DNA of 47,192 nt, from assembly GCA_035620975.1 (NCBI GenBank), contig DASPFV010000053.1:1-47192 (forward strand). Reading direction: 5' to 3'. How positions within the stretch are numbered: position 1 is the first letter of the stretch; each line of letters starts with the position of its first letter. Positions 9,590-17,229 of this stretch are shown one piece after another. Position numbers and translations under genes: made by a program. Below the pieces are notes generated by a model. It was given only the letters and a program-made list of their open reading frames with translations, had not been told where the DNA came from and made no database searches. The DNA comes from DASPFV01 sp035620975. Its GTDB lineage: Bacteria > Acidobacteriota > Vicinamibacteria > Vicinamibacterales > 2-12-FULL-66-21.

Positions 9590-11203
9590 CTATTGCCCTC
9601 CGCCCGTCAGCGACTCGAGCGCCGCCCTGAACACGCTCCACGGTACGGGCGTGCCGTGTACTGGCGCGAGCGTCGCCACGTCGAGTTTCATGCGCCGCAC
9701 CTGCGCGTCGAGGCTGCGCATGGCCGGCAGCTGCTGCGGCCGGGGTGGCTCGTGCGTGTCGAACAGATCCGCCTGGAACGCGATGCGCTCGGCTGGCAGG
9801 TACGCCATGAGCATCCCTTCCGCGTGCTGCAGCGGCTGCACGTAGTACACGCGCAGAATCCGGCTGTTGTCCGTGATCACGTAGTTCTCCTGCACCGCTT
9901 CGTAGTTGTAGCCCTCCGAGAGCTCCGTCGGAGGCCATCGCGAGACGATGTCGGGCGCAACCGTCCTCGGCTCATAGTTCAGGACGTCGCGATTCAGGAA
10001 GGCCAGGTTCTTCATATGCGTGACGATCGTCGCGCCGATGTGGAGGTACGTCCGCAGGCCTCCGATGTGATCGAAGTGCGGATGCGAGCTGATCAGCCAG
10101 CGAATGGGCTTGTTCGGCGCGAGCTTCACCACGGACTCGATCACCGCGAGGCTACGGTCTTCGTTGCCCGGCGCCTCGAACACCGCGACGAAGTCCGCGA
10201 ACTCCACCATGTAGCTGTTGGCGGGCCCGCCGCCGAGCCGGTAGACGCCGGGCGCCATCCTGTCCACCGTTACGGCCTCCGGGAAGGTCGCCTGCATGAC
10301 GGAGGAAGGCACCGGGACGGGATCCCCGCAGACGTTCGGCCGCACGTCCGCGAACGTTCCACCGTAGGCGTTGTGGCCGGTGCTCTGCCGGTAGAACTGC
10401 CAGTTGTCGTCCCAGCCCTGGTGCGAGTGCCACGAGACCGGCCACTTCACGTTCCCGAACATCCGCTCGTCCGTCGACTCGTGCTCGATGTTGAAATCCC
10501 CGAGCGCCGGCTCGTTGACGGTGGTCTTGATCCGGGTGATCCGGTGCCGCGAGTCGATCGTCGCGTCCACGCGGTACTTCCCGAGCACCGTGATCGCGAC
10601 CACGTGGACCTTCTCCGGCGCGACCACGTTGCCATCCCGGCCCTTCTCGATCTGCTCCCAGCGCCAGAACGCGACCGGGTTGGCGCCGGGCAGGCGCGTG
10701 GCCTTCAGGAATCCCGGAGGGTTCAGCCAGAGATCGAGCTGGTACGCCTCGGCAAGCTCGGGCGGCACGGGAACCGGAGCGCCGTCGCCGTCGCGGTGCC
10801 AGGCGAAGCGCCCGTTCACCATATGGGTCTGCCGGACCGCCCGCTGTGTCGGCGTGCCTCCCTGCCAGCCGAGGCCGTACTTCCACGAGGCGGGGTTCAG
10901 ACCCGGCTGTCGTTCGAACGTCTCCTTGCTCGTGCGCGCGTCCCAGTCGATCGTGCGTGTGTAGTTGGCCAGCGCGTCGATGCGCGGCCAGTCGACATTC
11001 ATTGCGTTCTCGAACGTCTGCCCGACTGCGCCGCCGTAGCCGCTCCCCGAGAACGTGATGCACCGGAGGCTGCCCTCGCCGATCGCTTCCGACGCGGCTG
11101 CCAGAATCGGCGCCGGATCAACGTAGCCCGGCGGGAATTTCAGGGGAGTGGCCTGCGCCATTCCGACCAGCATCAGCGCAAGCGCCGTCGTCGTCCTGCC
11201 CAT
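9590..11203 (-). CDS. Exported metallo-beta-lactamase-fold hydrolase
   Basis: About 537 aa from the ATG at 11203. I prefer this to the longer frame starting at 11344, because it has a GGAGG site 4 bases upstream and begins with a signal peptide ('MGRTTTALALMLVGMAQA'). The N-terminal 280 residues form a beta-rich, tryptophan-rich domain without a recognised name. The MBL domain starts near residue 310 and carries the metal motif 'SSHPHFDHIGG' (HxHxDH); later ligands include 'QADLFDTHE' and 'LAPVHGTPV'. Function within the superfamily is open; a periplasmic hydrolase is inferred. It lies downstream of the SnoaL-like gene on the same strand. Confidence 0.8.
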   Translation of the reverse strand: MGRTTTALALMLVGMAQATPLKFPPGYVDPAPILAAASEAIGEGSLRCITFSGSGYGGAVGQTFENAMNVDWPRIDALANYTRTIDWDARTSKETFERQPGLNPASWKYGLGWQGGTPTQRAVRQTHMVNGRFAWHRDGDGAPVPVPPELAEAYQLDLWLNPPGFLKATRLPGANPVAFWRWEQIEKGRDGNVVAPEKVHVVAITVLGKYRVDATIDSRHRITRIKTTVNEPALGDFNIEHESTDERMFGNVKWPVSWHSHQGWDDNWQFYRQSTGHNAYGGTFADVRPNVCGDPVPVPSSVMQATFPEAVTVDRMAPGVYRLGGGPANSYMVEFADFVAVFEAPGNEDRSLAVIESVVKLAPNKPIRWLISSHPHFDHIGGLRTYLHIGATIVTHMKNLAFLNRDVLNYEPRTVAPDIVSRWPPTELSEGYNYEAVQENYVITDNSRILRVYYVQPLQHAEGMLMAYLPAERIAFQADLFDTHEPPRPQQLPAMRSLDAQVRRMKLDVATLAPVHGTPVPWSVFRAALESLTGGGQ

Positions 11204-11362
11204 CTCTCCTCCGAGCGAGTCCGAGGGCTGCACCGGGCTGGAGGTGAAGCGCACGTCGAGCGGAACGAGCCAGTCGTGGACCTCCGGAATGCCGCGATCC
11301 GCGACGGCCGGCCGATTCCCCGTTCGCGTCAGCACCCGGCGCATCCACGTCTCGTCCCGCCG

Positions 11363-11454
11363 CTAAGTCCTGACTTTCTCCCTCCTCGCGCCTTGCGGGG
11401 CGGGCGCCCCGCCGCCCTCGGTGCGTCACCGTAATTACGAAAGGCAGGACTAAG
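11363..11454. repeat. 92-base inverted-repeat element
   Basis: Sixteen-base arms at 11363-11378 (CTAAGTCCTGACTTTC) and 11439-11454 match as inverted copies with two mismatches. They enclose a GC-rich inner hairpin (GCGGGGC/GCCCCGC). The right arm contains the TAG stop of the SnoaL-like gene. It could be a small non-autonomous element or a transcript-processing hairpin. Confidence 0.55.
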
Positions 11455-11872
11455 GGCCCTGAGCGGAGCGGCCCTCGAGTTGACGCTGGTAATCGTCGCG
11501 ATCGAACGATCCCAGCGACTCGACGATCAGGCCGTCGGGGTCGATCCTCCATCGTTCGTGACCGGTGATGCGCACGCGGCGCCCCGTTCCGCCGGGCCCC
11601 GAGTGGGTGCCGAGCAGCGTCCATCGATAAATCGCGGTGTCCCCCTCGACAGCCAAGTCGTCGCACAGCACCTTCATGTCGGGAAACGCGGTCATGAAGC
11701 TTCGAGCGACGCCGGCAATGGCGTCCCGGCCGACGGCCGGCTGACTGTCGTTGACCTTCAGGGACCCGTGCGGTGCGAAGAACGCGGCAACGCTCGCTGG
11801 CTCCTGGCTGCACCACGCCGCGGTGTAGCGGGTCGCAAGTTCCCGAAGCTTCCGCAGGTCGACGCCGTCCAT
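11450..11872 (-). CDS. SnoaL-like / NTF2-fold protein
   Basis: 140 aa. The pattern 'LATRYTAAWCSQEPASVAAFFAPHGSLKVND' with a central 'FPDMKVLCDDLAVEGDTAIYRWTLLGTHSG' is typical of the SnoaL-like polyketide cyclase / nuclear transport factor 2 fold. It has a cone-shaped pocket for a small hydrophobic ligand. Members range from cyclases to ring-modifying enzymes and many have no known activity. The stop codon lies inside an inverted repeat that separates it from the MBL hydrolase gene. Confidence 0.75.
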   Translation of the reverse strand: MDGVDLRKLRELATRYTAAWCSQEPASVAAFFAPHGSLKVNDSQPAVGRDAIAGVARSFMTAFPDMKVLCDDLAVEGDTAIYRWTLLGTHSGPGGTGRRVRITGHERWRIDPDGLIVESLGSFDRDDYQRQLEGRSAQGP

Positions 11873-12006
11873 GGATTCGGATGGCGATGTTACTTCACAT
11901 CGGCCTGTTCAGCTCCATCGGCGCCGCGGAGAGCGGCGTGACAGCGCGGATCAGTTTGCGTCCACCTTGGTCGCCGTGGCAGAGTGATCGTCGCGGGACC
12001 GCTGTC

Positions 12007-12684
12007 GTGCATTCGCCCTCGTCATCGACTCCTCGGGCTCCGGCGCCGGACGGCAAGAAGGGCAGCGCGATCGCAGGCGGCCCTTCGGCGTATCAGGTCG
12101 AGGGCTTCTCGTACGCGGAGTTTCCAGCCGGCGCACGCGTGCTCGACATCGGCTTCGGCTGGGGCGAACAGATGCGGGAGGTCGAGCGGCGCGGCGGCCG
12201 GGCCTTCGGCCTCGAGTTCGACGTCCCGCAGGCCCTGCGCGGACGCGGGTTCGGCTTGAGCGTGTGTCGGGGGTCGGCCGAGCGGCTGCCCTTCGCCACC
12301 GCGTCGCTGGACGGCGTCATCTGCAAGGTCGTCCTCATGTACACGGATGAGGCGCGGTCACTCGCCGAGATCGCCCGCGTGCTGCGCCCCGGTGGCACCG
12401 CACGCGTCTCGTATCACGGGCTCGGGTATCCGCTGAAGGACGTCTGCTCGGCGCGTGCCTGGAAGCGCCGCGTCTACGGCGCGAGGACCATCGTCAACAC
12501 CGCCGTCTACAGGGCGACGGGGCGGCGGCTGCCGCGCTTCTGGGGTGACACGCTCTTTCAGACGAGCCCGCGCCTCAGGCGCTACTACCGCACCGTCGGT
12601 CTCGAGCTCGTGTCGGAACACCTGTCCCGGCGCTTCGGCGGCTCGCCCGTCTACATCTGCCACGTCCTGCGCAAGCGGGCCTAG
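12007..12684 (+). CDS. Class I SAM-dependent methyltransferase
   Basis: About 225 aa from the GTG at 12007. Motif I is 'VLDIGFGWGEQ', followed by an acidic strand-2 end ('GLEFD'), then 'GSAERLPFATASLDGVICKVVLMY' and 'EIARVLRPGGTARVSYHG', the Ubi/Methyltransf_11 pattern. The acceptor is unknown. The open frame extends upstream to 11773 and offers ATGs at 11881 and 11887. Those leave almost no room for a promoter from the divergent SnoaL-like gene and add a low-complexity N-terminus, so the start is uncertain. Confidence 0.75.
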   Translation: MHSPSSSTPRAPAPDGKKGSAIAGGPSAYQVEGFSYAEFPAGARVLDIGFGWGEQMREVERRGGRAFGLEFDVPQALRGRGFGLSVCRGSAERLPFATASLDGVICKVVLMYTDEARSLAEIARVLRPGGTARVSYHGLGYPLKDVCSARAWKRRVYGARTIVNTAVYRATGRRLPRFWGDTLFQTSPRLRRYYRTVGLELVSEHLSRRFGGSPVYICHVLRKRA

Positions 12685-12721
12685 GCCTGTCTCCGTTGAA
12701 TCAGTAGCGCCTGCCGGGCGG

Positions 12722-13092
12722 GGCATCTACCCCGACGCCGCGCGCGCCGCGATCGAAGCCATGCACGCGCAGGTCGGACCGCTCGCCTTCGACGAGCAGG
12801 GCCTCGCGCGCCGCGGCGTGCTGGTCCGAGCCACCTCGTGATGCCCGGATGCCTGGACGAGACGCGGGCGATCCTCGAGTGGGTCGCGGCGACGCTGGGC
12901 AGTGATGCCTACGTGAACCTGATGAACCAGCACCACCCGGCGGGCAGGGTTGGCGCGTCGAGTTACGCTGAAATCAATCGGCGGCTGACCTCTATGGAGT
13001 TTCGCGAGGCGCAGCAGATAGCGGCTGACCTGGGGCTGCACCGGATCGACGCGCGGCGGCCGCATGCGAGGCTGTTGCGGCGGTTGATGTAG
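12722..13092 (+). pseudogene. C-terminal remnant of a radical SAM (PflA-like) enzyme
   Basis: Only about the last 120 residues remain. The stretch 'AIEAMHAQVGPLAFDEQGLARRGVLVR' runs in one frame to about 12829. The sequence then continues one frame over as 'HLVMPG'-like 'CLDETRAILEWVAATLG', 'YVNLMNQHHPAGRV' and 'YAEINRRLTSMEFREAQQIAADLGL', ending at 13092. Two extra bases at 12830-12831 account for the shift. These blocks match the C-terminal half of radical SAM proteins annotated as pyruvate-formate-lyase-activating-like. The cluster-binding CxxxCxxC region is absent, so this cannot be an active enzyme. Confidence 0.8.
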
Positions 13093-13278
13093 GGATGCAG
13101 AGGCGTGGTACGAGCCAGTGCGTGCTGCCGTCAGCACCGGGCCATTGCGGCCCCCAATCAGCCGAATCCGTCCAGGCCAACTGATGCCGATGGCTCCCAG
13201 TGGGCGGCTATGGCGCCGGCGTGAGGCCATGACGGCGCATGATTTGTCATCTTGAGTTGGTCCGGCGGCCCGCCGGCG

Positions 13279-13531
13279 GCGTTGCTCCGGAGTCTCGAAG
13301 GGCTCGGGTATCTCGCCCGGTCCGACGCCCCGACCAAGGTCGTGCGCGATTTTCCGCCTGACCAAGCTCGGAGGCGCCGCCTACGCGAAAATTCACGAGA
13401 TTCTTCGTGACATCGAGCGGGACTGGAGCGCAGCGCTTGGGCCCAGGCATTTCGCCCAGCTCAAAGCGCTGCTGCTCCGAGTCTGCCAGAGCCCGTTGAT
13501 CGGGCAGCCGTCCGTCAACGCATCGAGCTGA
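13279..13531 (+). pseudogene. MarR-family regulator remnant, frameshifted
   Basis: 'ALLRSLEGLGYLARSDAPTKVVRD' resembles the recognition helix and wing of a MarR winged-helix protein. It runs into 'FRLTKLGGAAYAKIHEILRDIE' and 'RDWSAALGPRHFAQLKALL', the MarR C-terminal dimer helix, but in the next frame. One extra T in the TTTT run at 13350-13353 explains the shift. The N-terminal half is missing. Confidence 0.7.
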
Positions 13532-13584
13532 TCGGTAGCTCGTACTTACACGCTGCCCATGGCGATGGGCACGCGAACCCCCGA

Positions 13585-13794
13585 TCAGTAACGCGCGTCC
13601 CGCGCATCGTCAGCGCCCGGCCGGGTCAGTCGAGGTCCACCAAAATCCGGGCCTATGTCGGGGTGACCCCGCGGTTTCCACCAGGTGAACCAGGTGTGAC
13701 CACGCGCCTTGCCCCGGACGCTCCAGATGAAGAACGGGACGAACAGCACGATGCAGAGCAGAACCGCGAGCACGATGGCAGTCGAGATCTCCAT
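13585..13794 (-). CDS. Small single-span membrane protein
   Basis: 69 aa. Residues 5-25 form one strongly hydrophobic helix, followed by a basic 'RGKARGHTWFTWWKPRGHP' segment and a polar tail. A strong GGGAGGAG ribosome site lies about 7 bases before the ATG, which supports real translation. I do not recognise a family; the topology suggests an inner-membrane protein with a cytoplasmic tail. Confidence 0.6.
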   Translation of the reverse strand: MEISTAIVLAVLLCIVLFVPFFIWSVRGKARGHTWFTWWKPRGHPDIGPDFGGPRLTRPGADDARDARY

Positions 13795-14023
13795 TGCTCA
13801 GCTCCTCCCGGTGCTATCGATGTGCGGTGCAATCCCCGGTCCTGTTCATCGAGCGGCGTGCAATCGCCTGAATCCGAACCTCGATGCCCATGAGCCAGGA
13901 CCCGGATGCGGCCTTGGCAACGCCAGCGGCAGTCCTGCACTTGCTCGACAGCTACGGCTCAGTCAGCGGAAGCAACGGGAGTTCAGCGTATGGCAGGTGT
14001 CCCCCTCGGAGCTTCCGACCACC

Positions 14024-14176
14024 TCAATGCTGACGTTTGAAGAACTGCACGGCGCGTTCGTGCTTCTCTGCAGCGGTGCGGCTGCGAAACGTTCCGAGAT
14101 TGCGGCGGCGGCCGGTTCGTGGATCACGCTTTCGCGAGTACAGGCGGTACTCCCCGGACTTCAGCTTGCGAATCAT
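14024..14176 (-). CDS. 50-residue basic conserved small protein
   Basis: 50 aa, beginning 'MIRKLKSGEYRLYSRK' and continuing 'DPRTGRRRNLGTF' then 'AAEKHERAVQFFKR'. I recognise this as a small uncharacterised protein found widely in environmental bacteria. It is strongly basic, with a predicted three-strand sheet followed by a helix. It resembles the AP2-like arm DNA-binding domain of tyrosine integrases ('KxGxYxLRxRxPxTGKRxxLGTF'), so nucleic-acid binding is a reasonable inference. A GAGGTG site sits 5 bases before the ATG. It lies downstream of xfp on the same strand. Confidence 0.7.
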   Translation of the reverse strand: MIRKLKSGEYRLYSRKRDPRTGRRRNLGTFRSRTAAEKHERAVQFFKRQH

Positions 14177-14310
14177 GTGAGCACCTCACCACGTTCGTTC
14201 TCCGTACCGGCATGCACCAGCAGTGCCGGCGGTAACCCGCGGCTGCTGCATCGCTGTCGGAGGATGCAGTGGCGTCACCGCCTGGCCGCGCCGTCGTCAG
14301 CTCCATCTCC

Positions 14311-16734
14311 TCAATGCGGCCACGTCCAGTCGGCGATCTCCGCCCGATCGGTTCCGTGCTCGTGGGCGTAGCGGAGGTTGTCGATGATTGCGTTCTTCAT
14401 CTCCTCCTTGAGATGCGCTCCCTTCAGGCGCAGCTTCGGCACGCGGTCGATGATGTCGATCACGAGGTGGAAGCGCGACGTCTCGTTCAGCATCGCCAGC
14501 TCGAGCGGCGTGTTGATGTTCCCCTTCTGCTTGTAGCCCCGCACGTGCAGGTTCGCGTGTCCGGCGAACCGGTACGCGAGCTTGTGAATGAGCCACGGGT
14601 ATCCGTGGAAGTTGAAGATGATCGGCTTGTCGGTCGTGAACAGGCTGTCGAACTCGCGATCCGTGGACCCGTGCGGATGCTCGGACGCCGGCTGCAACCT
14701 GAAGAGATCCACGACATTGACGAACCGGAGCTTCAGATCCGGCGCGCGCTCCCGGAGGATCGCCGCGGCCGCCAGCGCCTCCATGGTCGCGACGTCTCCG
14801 CACGAGGCCAGCACGACGTCGGGCTCCTCGCCCGCGTCGGTGCTCGCCCGCGCCCAGATGCCGAGCCCCTTGGTGCAATGCACGATCGCTTCGTCGATCG
14901 TCGTGAACTGCAGGTGCTTCTGCTTGTCCGCCACGATCACGTTGATGTAGTCGGTGCTGCGCAGGCAGTGATCGACGACCGACAGCAGCGTGTTGGCATC
15001 GGGCGGCAGATAGACGCGCGTGACCGACGGCCCCTTGTTGGTGACCAGATCGATGAACCCCGGATCCTGATGGGAGAACCCGTTGTGATCCTGGCGCCAG
15101 ACCGTCGACGAGAGGAGGATGGTCTCCGACGCGACCGGGGCGCGCCACGGCACGTGGTTCTTGCTGATGTCCAGCCACTTCGCGTGCTGGTTGAACATGG
15201 AATCGATCACGTGGGCGAAGGCCTCGTACGTGTGGAAGACACCGTGCCGCCCGGTGAGGAGATACCCCTCGAGCCAGCCGATCAGAGTGTGCTCGGAGAG
15301 CAGCTCCATGACGCGGCCGTCCGGTGCGAGCTCGCCGCCGTCGGCGTCCTCGGGCAGCATGTCGGCCATCCACGTCTTCTTGGTCGCCCCGTACAGGGCC
15401 TGGAGCCGGTTCGAGGCCGTCTCGTCCGGTCCGAACACGCGGAAGCTGGTCGGGTTCTCCCTGGCGACGTCGCGCAGGAACTCCCCCAGCGGCCTGGTGT
15501 TCTCGTAGTTCGCGGTGCCGCGCGACGACACCTGCACGGCGTAGTTCCGGAAGTCCGGCAGCTTGAGATCCTTGCGCAACAGCCCGCCGTTGGCGTGCGG
15601 ATTGGCGCTCATCCGGCGCGGTCCCTTCGGCGCCAGCGCCCGCAGCCGGGGCACGAGCCGGCCGCGATCGTCGAACAGCTCCTCGGGCTTGTAGCTGCGC
15701 ATCCAGTCCTCGAGCAGCTTCAGGTTCGCGGGGTTGCCGCGGACGTCGGAGAACGGGACCTGGTGCGAGCGCCATGAGCCTTCGACCTTGTGCCCGTTGA
15801 TCTCCTTCGGTCCCGTCCAGCCCTTCGGTGAACGGAGCACGATCATCGGCCACCGCGGACGGAAGGCCGTATTCGTCCCGCGCGCCGTCTTCTGGTGCTC
15901 GCGGATGTCGGCGACAGCCTTCTCGAGCGTTGCCGCCATCTTCTCGTGCATCGCGTGCGGGTCGTCGCCTTCGACGAAGTAGGGCGTGTAGCCGTACCCC
16001 ACGAACAGCGATTCGAGCTCCTCGTGGCTGATGCGCGCCAGGACCGTCGGATTGGCGATCTTGTACCCGTTCAGGTTCAGGATCGGCAGCACCGCGCCGT
16101 CACGGACGGGGTGGACGAACTTGTTCGAATGCCACGCGGTGGCGAGCGGGCCGGTCTCGGCCTCGCCGTCGCCCACCACGCACGCGACGATCAGATCGGG
16201 GTTGTCGAACGCCATGCCGTACGCGTGCGAGAGGCTGTAGCCGAGCTCTCCGCCCTCGTGGATCGAGCCCGGGGTCTCCGGCGTGACGTGGCTGCCGATG
16301 TGCCCGGGGAACGAGAACTGCTTGAAGAACTTCTGCATGCCCTCCGCATCCTCGCTCTTGTCCGGATAGACCTCGGAGTAGGTGCCTTCGAGGTAGGCCG
16401 GCCCGAGCACGCCGGGCGCGCCGTGCCCCGGTCCGGCGACGAAGGTCACGTCGAGGTCCTGCTCGACGATCAGCCGGTTCAGATGCACCCACACGAAGGA
16501 CAGCGCGGGACTCGCGCCCCAGTGCCCGAGCAGCCGGTGCTTCACGTGCTCCGGTTTCAGCGGCTCGCGCAGCAGCGGGTTGTCCTTCAGGTAATTCATT
16601 CCGACCGAGAGGTAGTTGCACGCACGCCAGTAGGCGTGCATGGCCGCGAGTTCCTGACCGGTCAGCGGCTCGGTCTTCGCGAGCCGCGTCTCGTGCTCCT
16701 TGTTCAACAGCTTTGGCACGGCAGTTCTCTTCAT
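14311..16734 (-). CDS. xfp: Xylulose-5-phosphate/fructose-6-phosphate phosphoketolase
   Basis: 807 aa, full length for the family (about 790-825). Visible motifs include 'GHWGASPALSFVWVHLNRL', 'FVAGPGHGAPG' and 'LEGTYSEVYP'. The thiamine-diphosphate motif 'GDGEAETGPLATAWHSNKF' continues to 'NLNGYKI', and there is a C-terminal 'KGNINTPLELAMLN'. The enzyme cleaves xylulose 5-phosphate or fructose 6-phosphate with phosphate to acetyl phosphate plus glyceraldehyde 3-phosphate or erythrose 4-phosphate in the cytosol. Its ATG overlaps the stop of the broken aldolase frame upstream by four bases (ATGA), showing these were an operon. It is the last gene of the cluster and is undamaged. Confidence 0.97.
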   Translation of the reverse strand: MKRTAVPKLLNKEHETRLAKTEPLTGQELAAMHAYWRACNYLSVGMNYLKDNPLLREPLKPEHVKHRLLGHWGASPALSFVWVHLNRLIVEQDLDVTFVAGPGHGAPGVLGPAYLEGTYSEVYPDKSEDAEGMQKFFKQFSFPGHIGSHVTPETPGSIHEGGELGYSLSHAYGMAFDNPDLIVACVVGDGEAETGPLATAWHSNKFVHPVRDGAVLPILNLNGYKIANPTVLARISHEELESLFVGYGYTPYFVEGDDPHAMHEKMAATLEKAVADIREHQKTARGTNTAFRPRWPMIVLRSPKGWTGPKEINGHKVEGSWRSHQVPFSDVRGNPANLKLLEDWMRSYKPEELFDDRGRLVPRLRALAPKGPRRMSANPHANGGLLRKDLKLPDFRNYAVQVSSRGTANYENTRPLGEFLRDVARENPTSFRVFGPDETASNRLQALYGATKKTWMADMLPEDADGGELAPDGRVMELLSEHTLIGWLEGYLLTGRHGVFHTYEAFAHVIDSMFNQHAKWLDISKNHVPWRAPVASETILLSSTVWRQDHNGFSHQDPGFIDLVTNKGPSVTRVYLPPDANTLLSVVDHCLRSTDYINVIVADKQKHLQFTTIDEAIVHCTKGLGIWARASTDAGEEPDVVLASCGDVATMEALAAAAILRERAPDLKLRFVNVVDLFRLQPASEHPHGSTDREFDSLFTTDKPIIFNFHGYPWLIHKLAYRFAGHANLHVRGYKQKGNINTPLELAMLNETSRFHLVIDIIDRVPKLRLKGAHLKEEMKNAIIDNLRYAHEHGTDRAEIADWTWPH

Positions 16735-17190
16735 GAATGTGTGTTGTCTTCCGAATTCCTCACGCGACCACTGCTTTCCCGCTCCAGCGATGGCGTGTAG
16801 CGGCCCGGGCCGCGGCGCTGCCGCACGTCGCGCGGTGATGGAAGGCCTGCTGGCCTTGCGCGAGGCGGTCGGCGCTGCCCTGCCAGGGGTTCAGTGCTTC
16901 GTCCTGGAGCGCGCGCCCGCAGGAGAAGCTGGCCGTCCAGGGTCTCGCGTCGATCGGGTTGATCGCGTTCAGGTGGACGGTGGCCGCGAGATGATCCTGG
17001 CCGCCCGAGAGGAACGCGGTGCCCGGCACCGCGGCGGGCATGTGCCCCGTAGGCAGCGCACCGTCTGCTGCGCCACGTCCGCAACGGGCGCCTGGACGGG
17101 GCACGCCTTGCCGGCGATCACCATGTTGGGCTTCAGCAGCATGCCGTGGGGCTCGCCCGTCGCAGCAGCACCTGCTGCTCGTCGTCGGTC
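16731..17190 (-). pseudogene. Class I fructose-bisphosphate aldolase, C-terminal remnant with frameshifts
   Basis: Three reading frames together spell the end of a class I aldolase. Frame one gives 'GMLLKPNMVIAGK' and 'VADVAQQTVRCLRG' (about 17145-17040). A frame change follows, and frame two gives 'PAAVPGTAFLSGGQDHLAAT', 'NAINPIDARPWTASFSCGRAL' and 'DEALNPWQG'. After a second change comes 'GRYTPSLE'. The Schiff-base half of the barrel is missing. One lost G near 17050 accounts for the first shift. It lies between pgm and xfp, and its terminal stop overlaps the xfp start. Confidence 0.85.
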
Positions 17191-17229
17191 TTCGGAACCA
17201 TCGGCTGGCGATCGAGAGGCGGAGCGAGG

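Noticed and set aside
9296..11434. 712-codon plus-strand open frame
   Set aside because: It runs antisense to the MBL hydrolase and permease, is full of Arg/His/Pro, and matches no family. High GC produces such shadow frames.
15005..15030. ATAGACG inside the phosphoketolase gene
   Set aside because: Inside a coding region, without the upstream half of the motif or the GCGCAT block.
14269..15777. 502-codon plus-strand open frame
   Set aside because: Antisense to phosphoketolase, which has clear catalytic motifs; no motif in the plus frame.
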